Source: Limimonas halophila
Lineage (GTDB): Bacteria > Pseudomonadota > Alphaproteobacteria > Kiloniellales > Rhodovibrionaceae
NCBI RefSeq assembly: GCF_900100655.1
Contig: NZ_FNCE01000003.1
Location: 83,501 to 147,500 of the forward strand
Reading direction: 5' to 3'
Length of the DNA: 64,000 nt
Each line of letters begins with the position of its first letter. The stretch's first letter is position 1. Made by a program: the position numbers and the translations under genes. This document shows positions 57,289-64,000 of the stretch, piece after piece. Below the pieces are notes generated by a model. It saw only the letters and a program-made list of their open reading frames with translations, was not told the DNA's origin and did not search any database.

Positions 57289-58143
57289 GTGAGCGCGACC
57301 GTCGGCGAGCTGCTGCGGGACGCGCGCGCCCGGCTCGGGGACGCCGGGGTCGAGACGCCCGCACGCGACGCGCGGCTGCTGCTGGCGGCGGCGCTGGATG
57401 TCGATGTTTCGGCGCTCATCGGGGCGGACCGCGAGCCGGTCGCGGCCGGCGCGCGCGAGCGCTTCGCCGCGATGCTGTCCCAGCGCGAAGGCCGCATGCC
57501 GGTCAGCCGCATCCTGGGCCGCAGCGAATTCTGGAGCCTGCCGCTGAGGGTCGGGCCGGCGACGCTCGACCCGCGGCCCGAAACGGAAACCCTGGTGCAG
57601 GCGGCGCTGGACCGGCTGCCGGACCGCGCGGACGGACACCGCGTGTTGGACCTGGGCACGGGCACGGGCTGCCTGCTGCTGGCGTTGCTCTCGGAGCTGC
57701 CGAACGCCTGGGGCGTGGGCACGGACGCCAGCGCCGAGGCGGCGGCCACGGCGGCGGGGAACGCGCGCGACCTGGGCTTGGCCGGGGGCGCGGCCTTCGC
57801 CGTGATGGACTGGGCGGACGCGCTTGCCGGCCGCTTCGACGTCATCGTCAGCAACCCGCCCTACGTGCGCGCGGACGAGCTGGCCGGCCTCGCGCCCGAA
57901 GTGGCGGGCCACGATCCGCGCGCGGCGCTCGTCGGCGGCGGCGACGGCCTCACGGCCTACCGCCGGGTGCTGCCCGCGATCGCGCGGCTGCTGGCACCCG
58001 GCGGCGTCGCGGCGGTCGAGGTGGGGCGTGGCCAGGCGGACTCGGTTCGGGGGCTGGCCGAGCGCGCCGGGCTGAGGGCCGGGGCGCCCGTGGCCGACCT
58101 GGCGGGGATCGCACGCTGCGTTCCCCTCGGCGCAGGGGTGTGA
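57289..58143 (+). CDS. prmC: release factor glutamine methyltransferase PrmC
   Basis: This 284-residue enzyme methylates the GGQ glutamine of release factors. It has an N-terminal helical domain (about 1-80) and a methyltransferase core with VLDLGTGTGCLLLALLSEL and the catalytic NPPY in VSNPPYVRADEL. The GTG start at 57289 directly follows prfA. The C-terminus is short but complete. Confidence 0.94.
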   Translation: MSATVGELLRDARARLGDAGVETPARDARLLLAAALDVDVSALIGADREPVAAGARERFAAMLSQREGRMPVSRILGRSEFWSLPLRVGPATLDPRPETETLVQAALDRLPDRADGHRVLDLGTGTGCLLLALLSELPNAWGVGTDASAEAAATAAGNARDLGLAGGAAFAVMDWADALAGRFDVIVSNPPYVRADELAGLAPEVAGHDPRAALVGGGDGLTAYRRVLPAIARLLAPGGVAAVEVGRGQADSVRGLAERAGLRAGAPVADLAGIARCVPLGAGV

Positions 58144-58370
58144 GCGTTGCGTGAACGCCACGCCGACTCTGGTGTGAACGGCACACGGCGAAAAAGGGTT
58201 TGGCGACATGGGGTTTCATCCCTAGGGTGCGCCAAGCGGAGCAAGGGTTCCCGCGCGCCGCCCGCAGCCGGTCGCGCCAGGGAGCGGAACGCCGGTGCGC
58301 CGTCGGAGCCGTTTTTGGGCTCGTTGCGCAAGCGCACGACAACAACCTTCCCGCAGATGCAAAGGAAACC

Positions 58371-59009
58371 ATGAGACAAGGCACGAGTGGACGGCGGACG
58401 CGTGGCCGTTCGAGTGGCGGCGGTCGCAAGCAAGTCCCGCTCAAGATGCAGAATTTCGACAGCAACGGCCCGGACGTCCGGGTGCGCGGCACCGCGCAGC
58501 AGGTGTACGAGAAGTACCTGACGCTCGCGCGCGACGCCAGCGCGGCCGGCGACCGCGTCACGGCCGAAAGCTATTATCAGCACGCCGAGCATTACTTCCG
58601 CATCCTGAACGACAGCACCGATCCGCAGCCCGACCGCCCGCGCGAGCGCGAGGAAGCCGAGGACGGCGGCGGTCAGCCGCGCCCCTCGCGCGCCCAGCGC
58701 CGGGAGCAGTACGACCAACAGGAGCGCGAGCAGCGCACGGGCGAGGACGACGAGGGGGACGCGGACGAGTCGGCGTCGGACGACGCGGACGGAAGCGACG
58801 GCGCCTCGAACGGGCGGCGCCGCGGTGGCGGCCGCAACCGCCGGCGGACCAACAACGGCCGCAGCGCGCGCCAGCGCGACGGTCAGGGTGACGGCGACGG
58901 AGCCGACGGCGCGCGCGCCGCATCGGATGATGCCGGTGACGGGGCCGAGATGGGCCAGCCCAACGGCGCCGGGGACAACGAGGACCGGCCGGACGCACCG
59001 TCTTCCTGA
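58371..59009 (+). CDS. DUF4167 domain protein with acidic tail
   Basis: This 212-residue protein has the DUF4167 domain at the N-terminus (about 20-80: KMQNFDSNGPDVRVRGTAQQ, YEKYLTLARDASAAGDRVTA, ESYYQHAEHYFRIL). The rest alternates acidic (EDDEGDADESASDDADGSD) and Arg-rich (GRRRGGGRNRRRTNNGR) low complexity. It may bind RNA or ribosomes, but no function is known. The ATG at 58371 follows AAAGGAAACC. It sits between prmC and clpB as in many alphaproteobacteria. The gap 58144-58370 shows no gene. Confidence 0.85.
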   Translation: MRQGTSGRRTRGRSSGGGRKQVPLKMQNFDSNGPDVRVRGTAQQVYEKYLTLARDASAAGDRVTAESYYQHAEHYFRILNDSTDPQPDRPREREEAEDGGGQPRPSRAQRREQYDQQEREQRTGEDDEGDADESASDDADGSDGASNGRRRGGGRNRRRTNNGRSARQRDGQGDGDGADGARAASDDAGDGAEMGQPNGAGDNEDRPDAPSS

Positions 59010-59348
59010 TTTTGCCGCCTGCTTAGAGCAGATCGCCGTAAAGGGGAATCAGTTCGTTCGGGGTGTCACGCCCACGCCGCCGTGGCCGTCCCGGCGTGAT
59101 TCCCCTTGCTCGTGCGTGGACAGCCACACGGCTACCACGCCGAAGGGCGTGGGACTGACGTGTCCCGCGCCGCAGGCGCTGAAGCGGCCGACAGGCCGGT
59201 GAGCGCCGGAGACGCTGTAACCGCTCGCACAGGAAAAACAGGAACGTAGCGTGAGGTTTCCGGCTTTCCCGGCAAACACGATTTCACGCACGATGCTTTC
59301 ATTTCGGAATGGGGCGCCGCGTGCGCCCCGTCGCCACGGCTGGCGGCG
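59010..59348. other. structured intergenic region of unknown role
   Basis: A perfect 11-bp inverted repeat, AAGGGGAATCA (59041-59051) with TGATTCCCCTT (59097-59107), encloses a GC-rich loop. A second stem CCACGCC/GGCGTGG (59135-59152) and further inverted GC tracts (59165-59235) follow. I recognise no known RNA family. An 80-codon frame on the minus strand has no support as a gene. Confidence 0.45.
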
Positions 59349-60122
59349 TTACGCCGAAACGGTCTCGGGAACAGAGACGGGGTCGCCGACCGTCAGGGGG
59401 CCGCCCACGGTCACGCGGGCGTAGACGCCCATGTTCACGTGCCCGTAGCCGCGCTTGAGCGCCTTGGGGATCTGCTCGTCGCGCTCGCCGGTGTCGGGGT
59501 TCACCGTGGTGGCCGCGCAGCGCTGCGTTTCCTCGGTCACCTGCAAGCGCAGCGGGCCGATCGTCACCGCTTCGCCGACCCATGCGCGCTCGGCCCAGGC
59601 CGGAAGGCCATCCAGGTAGACGTTCGCGCGGAAGCGGCGCGGGTCGACCTCGTGGCCGAGCACGCGGCGCAGGTCGCGCACACTTTCCAGATTGATCAGC
59701 GAGACCACGGCGTCCTGGCTGTCCGTCAGCGGGGTGTCCTGCGCGTCCACGAGCCGCGGGGCAGTAGAGACCTCACCGGCCAGGAAGGCGCCCAGGAACT
59801 GCTCGATCACCATGCGCCCCGTCGCCGTGGTGATGCGGCCCTGCGTGATCCGCTTGCCCCGGCGTGAGATGGTGAGCAGCCCGGTGTCCGCGTCGAACGC
59901 GGTCTGCAGCTGGCCGAGCCGGGCCGTGCGGGCGAGCTGGACGAAATTCTTCTTCGGCGCCCAGCCGGGCTGAACCGGTGGCAGGTCGGCGGAACCGCGC
60001 GCGATGGCGAAGCGCCGGTCACCAGGGAGGGTTTGGCCGGCCGTGAGCTCGACCCGCTCCAAGTCCTCGCCACTCAGCCCCTTCACCGGGTAGCGGCGGA
60101 TTCGCGTCACACGCGGCGTCAT
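59349..60122 (-). CDS. MOSC domain-containing protein
   Basis: This 257-residue protein has an N-terminal MOSC beta-barrel (about 1-110: TRIRRYPVKGLSGEDLERVE, GDRRFAIAR) and a C-terminal MOSC domain (about 115-255, with FRANVYLDGLPAWAERAWVG and the Cys of EETQRCAATTVNPDTG). Such proteins bind molybdenum cofactor sulfur and reduce N-hydroxylated compounds. The CoxL-like enzyme at 95 is another molybdoprotein but is far away. It is divergent from clpB. Confidence 0.88.
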   Translation of the reverse strand: MTPRVTRIRRYPVKGLSGEDLERVELTAGQTLPGDRRFAIARGSADLPPVQPGWAPKKNFVQLARTARLGQLQTAFDADTGLLTISRRGKRITQGRITTATGRMVIEQFLGAFLAGEVSTAPRLVDAQDTPLTDSQDAVVSLINLESVRDLRRVLGHEVDPRRFRANVYLDGLPAWAERAWVGEAVTIGPLRLQVTEETQRCAATTVNPDTGERDEQIPKALKRGYGHVNMGVYARVTVGGPLTVGDPVSVPETVSA

Positions 60123-60246
60123 CCTGTCGATCGCACCTTCATGCCGGCCACCGCGCCCAGCGCGGTTTTGTGCAGTGCAAAATTAGAGCGTCGCCCGTGC
60201 CCAGCTGTCAATGGCCGGTGTTTCACGACGGCGTAGGCATCCCCGT

Positions 60247-60274
60247 CTTGTGTTGCATTCATGCACCACCATAT
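60247..60274 (+). promoter_or_regulatory. possible heat-shock (RpoH) promoter of clpB
   Basis: CTTGTG (60247-60252) and CCATAT (60269-60274) are 16 bases apart, close to the alphaproteobacterial RpoH pattern CTTG-N-C.TAT, and 120 bases before the clpB start. The match is imperfect, so this is suggestive only. Confidence 0.35.
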
Positions 60275-60393
60275 CCGTTCACAGGCCGTTGACGGCGGCC
60301 GGCCGCTCGCCGCTGAAGCGGGGGCGGGAAGCAGGTTTCGGCATCGTCGCGTCGCACGCCACGTCAAGCGGGTGCGAACGAGGAGGGCACACA

Positions 60394-63015
60394 ATGGACT
60401 TCGAGAAATACACCGAGCGGGCGCGGGGCTTCATTCAGTCCGCCCAGGGGCTCGCGCTTCGCAGCAACCACCAGAAACTCACGGCCGAGCACCTGCTCAA
60501 GGTGATCATCGACGACGAGCAGGGCCTCGCCGCCAACCTCATCAGCAACGCCGGCGGCGATCCCAAGCAGGTGCGCAGCCGCGTCGAGCAGGAGCTTGGC
60601 AAGCTTCCCAAGGTCGAGGGCAGCGGCGCCGGGCAGCTTCACCTGACGCCCGAGCTGGCGCGCGTCTTCGAGCAGGCGGAGAAGCTCGCCAACAAGGCCG
60701 GCGACACCTACGTCACGGTCGAGCGGCTGGTCCTCGCCATCGCCATGGCGCAGGAAACGGCGGCCGGCAAGGCCATCCAGAAGGACGCGGGTGTTTCGCC
60801 GCAGGCGCTGGAGCACGCCATTTCCGAGCTGCGCGCGGGGCGCACGGCGGATTCCGCCAACGCCGAGGACCAGTACGAGGCGCTCGACAAGTACACCATC
60901 GACTACACCGAGAAGGCGCGCGAGGGCAGCCTGGATCCCGTTATCGGCCGCGACGACGAGATTCGGCGGACGATGCAGGTCCTCTCGCGGCGCACGAAGA
61001 ACAATCCCGTGCTGATCGGTGAGGCCGGCGTCGGCAAGACCGCCATCGTCGAGGGCCTGGCCCAGCGCGTGATCAACGGCGACGTGCCGGAAAGCCTGCG
61101 CGAAAAGCGCCTGCTGGCGCTCGACCTCGGGCAGCTCGTCGCCGGCGCCAAGTACCGCGGCGAGTTCGAGGAGCGCCTGAAGGGCGTGCTTCAGGAGGTC
61201 AACCAGGCCGGCGACGTCATCCTCTTCATCGACGAGCTGCACACCCTCGTCGGCGCGGGTAGCGCGGAAGGCTCGATGGATGCATCCAACATGCTCAAGC
61301 CGGCGCTGGCGCGCGGCGAGCTGCACTGCATCGGCGCCACCACGCTCAACGAGTACCGCAAGCACATCGAAAAGGACGCCGCGCTCACACGGCGCTTCCA
61401 GCCGGTCTACGTCACCGAGCCCAACGTAGCGGAATCCATCGCCATCCTCCGCGGGCTGAAGGAGAAGTACGAGCTGCACCACGGCGTGCGCATCTCGGAC
61501 TCCGCGCTGGTCTCGGCGGCGCAGCTCTCCAACCGCTACGTCACCGACCGCTTCCTGCCCGACAAGGCCATCGACCTGATCGACGAGGCGGCCAGCCGCG
61601 TGCGCATGGAGGTGGACTCCAAGCCCGAGGAGATCGACGAGCTGGACCGCAAGATCATCCAGCTCAAGATGGAGGAGGCTGCGCTCAAGAAGGAGAGCGA
61701 CAAGGCCTCTCAGGAGCGCCTGGAAAAGCTGCGCAAAGAGATCGCTGAGCTGGAGGAGCGCTCGGCCGAGCTCACCCGGCGCTGGGAGGCCGAGAAGCAG
61801 AAGCTCGCAGGCGCCCAGAAGCTCAAGGAAGAACTGGAAGAGCGGCGCAACGAGTTGGAGCAGGCCCGGCGCGAGGGCAAGCTCGAGCGCGCCGGCGAGC
61901 TGATGTACGCCGTCATCCCCGACCTGGAGCGGCGCATCAAGGAGGCCGAGGCCGCCGAAGCCAGCGGCGAGCGCGCCGAGGATCAGGAGCTGATGGTCAA
62001 GGAGGAGGTCACCGAGGACGAGGTGGCCGCCGCCGTCTCGCGCTGGACGGGCATCCCCGTTGAACGGATGCTGGAAGGCGAGCGCGAGAAGCTCCTGCGC
62101 ATGGAGGATGAGCTGCACAGGGCCGTGATCGGCCAGGACGAGGCCGTGAAGGCGGTGTCCCACGCCGTCCGCCGCGCGCGGGCCGGCTTGCAGGATCCGA
62201 ACCGGCCCATCGGCTCCTTCATGTTCCTGGGACCGACCGGTGTCGGCAAGACGGAGTTGTGCAAGGCGCTGGCGCGCTTCCTCTTCGACGACGAGACCGC
62301 GCTCCTGCGCCTCGACATGTCCGAGTACATGGAGAAGCACTCGGTCTCGCGGCTGTTCGGCGCCCCGCCGGGCTACGTCGGCTACGAGGAAGGCGGTGCG
62401 CTCACCGAGGCGGTGCGGCGCCGGCCGTACCAGGTGATCCTGTTCGACGAGATCGAGAAGGCGCACCACGACGTCTTCAACGCGCTGCTGCAGATGCTGG
62501 ACGAGGGCCGGCTGACGGACGGTCAGGGGCGCACGGTGGACTTCCGCAACACGGTGATCGTCATGACCTCCAACCTGGGCTCGGACATCATCGCCCAGTC
62601 GGCCCAGGGCACGGCCAAGCAGCAGGTGCAGGACCAGGTGATGGAGGTGGTGCGCGGCCACTTCCGGCCCGAGTTCCTGAACCGGATGGACGAGATCCTG
62701 GTCTTCCACTCCCTGACCCGGGAGCAGATGGCGGACATCGTGGAGATCCAGGTGGACAGCCTGCGGCAGATGCTGGCGGACCGAAACATCAACCTGGAGC
62801 TGGACGACGCCGCCAAGCGCTGGCTCGCGGACGCGGGCTACGACCCGGTCTACGGTGCGCGCCCGCTCAAGCGCGTGATCCAGCACGAGGTGCAGAACCC
62901 GCTGGCACAGATGCTGCTGGAAGGCCGGATCAGCGACGGCGAAACCGTCACGGTGACCGCCGGGGACTACGGCCTCGTCATCAACGGCGAGACCGTTCAG
63001 GCCGACGCCGCGTAA
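60394..63015 (+). CDS. clpB: ClpB disaggregase
   Basis: This 873-residue AAA+ ring protein dissolves aggregates together with DnaK/DnaJ. It has the N domain (1-150), first ATPase (Walker A GEAGVGKT, about 209-216), the M-domain coiled coil (about 410-530, with [20 protein letters not shown]), and second ATPase (GPTGVGKT, about 612-619), then the C-terminal small domain. GAGGAGGGCACACA precedes the ATG. A candidate RpoH promoter and a strong terminator frame it as a single transcript. Confidence 0.97.
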   Translation: MDFEKYTERARGFIQSAQGLALRSNHQKLTAEHLLKVIIDDEQGLAANLISNAGGDPKQVRSRVEQELGKLPKVEGSGAGQLHLTPELARVFEQAEKLANKAGDTYVTVERLVLAIAMAQETAAGKAIQKDAGVSPQALEHAISELRAGRTADSANAEDQYEALDKYTIDYTEKAREGSLDPVIGRDDEIRRTMQVLSRRTKNNPVLIGEAGVGKTAIVEGLAQRVINGDVPESLREKRLLALDLGQLVAGAKYRGEFEERLKGVLQEVNQAGDVILFIDELHTLVGAGSAEGSMDASNMLKPALARGELHCIGATTLNEYRKHIEKDAALTRRFQPVYVTEPNVAESIAILRGLKEKYELHHGVRISDSALVSAAQLSNRYVTDRFLPDKAIDLIDEAASRVRMEVDSKPEEIDELDRKIIQLKMEEAALKKESDKASQERLEKLRKEIAELEERSAELTRRWEAEKQKLAGAQKLKEELEERRNELEQARREGKLERAGELMYAVIPDLERRIKEAEAAEASGERAEDQELMVKEEVTEDEVAAAVSRWTGIPVERMLEGEREKLLRMEDELHRAVIGQDEAVKAVSHAVRRARAGLQDPNRPIGSFMFLGPTGVGKTELCKALARFLFDDETALLRLDMSEYMEKHSVSRLFGAPPGYVGYEEGGALTEAVRRRPYQVILFDEIEKAHHDVFNALLQMLDEGRLTDGQGRTVDFRNTVIVMTSNLGSDIIAQSAQGTAKQQVQDQVMEVVRGHFRPEFLNRMDEILVFHSLTREQMADIVEIQVDSLRQMLADRNINLELDDAAKRWLADAGYDPVYGARPLKRVIQHEVQNPLAQMLLEGRISDGETVTVTAGDYGLVINGETVQADAA

Positions 63016-63041
63016 GCGGCGCACGTCGCGTCAACGAAACG

Positions 63042-63075
63042 GCCCCCGCCGGCGCGTGCCGGCGGGGGCTTTTTT
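63042..63075 (+). terminator. rho-independent terminator of clpB
   Basis: The 12-bp stem GCCCCCGCCGGC/GCCGGCGGGGGC has a GCGT loop and is followed by six T. It begins 26 bases after the clpB stop. It is the clearest terminator in the window. Confidence 0.95.
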
Positions 63076-63102
63076 CGGCGCAGGATTTGCTGTCCGCTGC
63101 GA

Positions 63103-64000
63103 TCAGCAGGCGTTCTCGGGCTTGCTTTCGGCCTCGCCGCACGACGCCTGGGCCACGCGCGTGGGCTCGCCGCGGCGCTCGCGCATGCGGTCGATCTCGG
63201 CGACACGCTGCTTGAAAGCCTTCAGCTCCTGGCCCGTCAGTTCGTAACCGGTCGGCAGGTCGAGGCTGCGCGGGTTCACCGGCTCGCCGTGTTTGAGGAT
63301 CTCGTAGTGCAGGTGCGGGCCCGTCGAGCGGCCGGTGTTGCCGACGTAGCCAATGACCTCACCCTGGTTGACATGCGCGCCGGGACGAACGCCGTCGGCG
63401 ACGCGCTGCATGTGCCCGTAGGCCGTGGTGAAGGGATCGCGGTGGTCCAGCTTCACGTAGTTGCCGTAGCCGCCGTTGCGCCCGGCGTAGCGCACCACAC
63501 CGTCACCCGCGGCGTAGATTGGCGTGCCGCGCGAGGCGGCGAAGTCCACACCCTCGTGCATGCGGCTGTACCCCAGCATGGGGTGCTCGCGCATCCCGTA
63601 GCCGGAGGAAATCCGCGCACCGTTCAGCGGCGTGCGCATGAGCAGCCGGCGCACCGACTTGCCCTCACTGTTGAAGTAGGTGACGCCGGTGCCCTCGGCG
63701 TCGAAGCGGTACATCTCCAGCTGCTCGCCGCGGCGCTCCACGGATGCGTAGAGCAGCGGCCCAACGCGCGCGCGCTTACCATCGGGGCCCGTGTCCGTTG
63801 CGTAGAGCACCTCGAATCCGTCGCCTTCGCGCAGGTCGCGCTGGAAGTCCACGAGGTAGCTAAGCTTGCGGATCACCGTGATCATCAGCTTCGGCGGGAC
63901 CTCGTGCCGGCGGCCGGCCGCGAAGAGGCTGCTGCGAATCGTCCCCTCGGCCGCGTGGACACGGCGCTTGAGGTCGCGCTTTGTGGTGCGCGCGGCGAAT
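63103..64000 (-). CDS. M23 family metallopeptidase, N-terminus outside window
   Basis: The gene runs off the right edge; 298 residues are visible. The visible N-terminal part (RSSLFAAGRRHEVPPKLM, DFQRDLREGDGFEVLYATDT) is the substrate-clearing domain found before LytM. The peptidase has the zinc motif HEGVDFAA and the HLHYE end in STGPHLHYEILKHG, so it should cut peptidoglycan cross-links as a DD-endopeptidase in the periplasm. In-frame coding continues upstream of the first visible Met at 63885, so that Met is internal. The signal or membrane anchor must lie outside. Confidence 0.9.
   Translation of the reverse strand, partial: FAARTTKRDLKRRVHAAEGTIRSSLFAAGRRHEVPPKLMITVIRKLSYLVDFQRDLREGDGFEVLYATDTGPDGKRARVGPLLYASVERRGEQLEMYRFDAEGTGVTYFNSEGKSVRRLLMRTPLNGARISSGYGMREHPMLGYSRMHEGVDFAASRGTPIYAAGDGVVRYAGRNGGYGNYVKLDHRDPFTTAYGHMQRVADGVRPGAHVNQGEVIGYVGNTGRSTGPHLHYEILKHGEPVNPRSLDLPTGYELTGQELKAFKQRVAEIDRMRERRGEPTRVAQASCGEAESKPENAC

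Noticed and set aside
60364..63024. Open frame of 886 codons antisense to clpB
   Set aside because: Same reason: clpB is certain and the antisense product has no recognisable features.

Overview
The window is GC-rich (codon third positions mostly G/C) and its gene content is that of an alphaproteobacterium, most likely of the Rhodospirillales/Rhodovibrionaceae type. Supporting signs are chvI-chvG next to a short alphaproteobacterial HprK, a NadQ-type NAD regulator, and the neighbourhoods secA-ppiC-argJ-mutT, mrp/hflK-hflC-DUF2065-degP, rodZ-ispG-hisS-prfA-prmC-DUF4167-clpB and lysC-ptsP. Acidic low-complexity linkers in RodZ and the DUF4167 protein would fit a salt-adapted species. The species cannot be fixed from the sequence alone.

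Layout. 0-3 kb: a CoxL-like molybdenum hydroxylase subunit and an unrecognised protein. 3.2-4.3 kb: a NadQ/NrtR-like regulator. 4.3-7.5 kb: a small accessory block with two divergent HTH regulators and a polytopic membrane protein, bounded by copies of one dispersed element (two direct copies on the left, one inverted copy on the right). 7.6-11.8 kb: chvI, chvG, a repeat/antitoxin-remnant insertion, and one reading frame joining HPr kinase to RapZ. 11.8-13.3 kb: an exported C69-type peptidase on the minus strand. 13.4-17.05 kb: nadABC, preceded by two operator-like palindromes that bracket a duplicated hairpin element. 17.05-18.8 kb: a divergent MocR regulator/DUF1127 pair. 18.9-22.8 kb: minus-strand livG-livF-livH-livM transporter operon without its binding protein. 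22.9-26.6 kb: small protein, PAS_5 protein, Nudix hydrolase, folD, yggU, yggT. 26.8 kb: tRNA-Ala(CGC), followed by palindromes and an AT-rich stretch. 27.3-31.1 kb: pdxH, glycine-zipper lipoprotein, cbpA-cbpM, HDAC-like deacetylase. 31.2-36.5 kb: mrp divergent from hflK-hflC-DUF2065-degP. 36.6-43 kb: folA, secA, ppiC, argJ, mutT. 43-47.7 kb: RHH protein, NDUFAF5-like methyltransferase, comF-grxC-nit, a methyltransferase and ubiG. 47.9-60.1 kb: lysC, ptsP, rodZ, ispG, hisS, prfA, prmC, DUF4167, MOSC protein. 60.4-64 kb: clpB with a strong terminator, and an M23 peptidase cut by the window edge.

How the parts connect. Envelope sensing and quality control are heavily represented (ChvGI, DegP, HflKC, PpiC, SecA, M23 peptidase, RodZ). 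NAD synthesis (nadABC), its presumed repressor and two candidate operators lie within 14 kb. Nitrogen-PTS signalling is split between ptsP (EI-Ntr) and the HprK-RapZ fusion, with no HPr or EIIA gene in the window.

Most of the window is ordinary core genome. The observations most worth checking are the HprK-RapZ fusion, the nadA leader with its operators and duplicated element, the repeat-bounded block at 4.3-7.5 kb, the peptidase whose expected Cys nucleophile is Ser, and the nested palindromes between mocR and the DUF1127 gene. No CRISPR array, transposase, integrase or rRNA gene was found.
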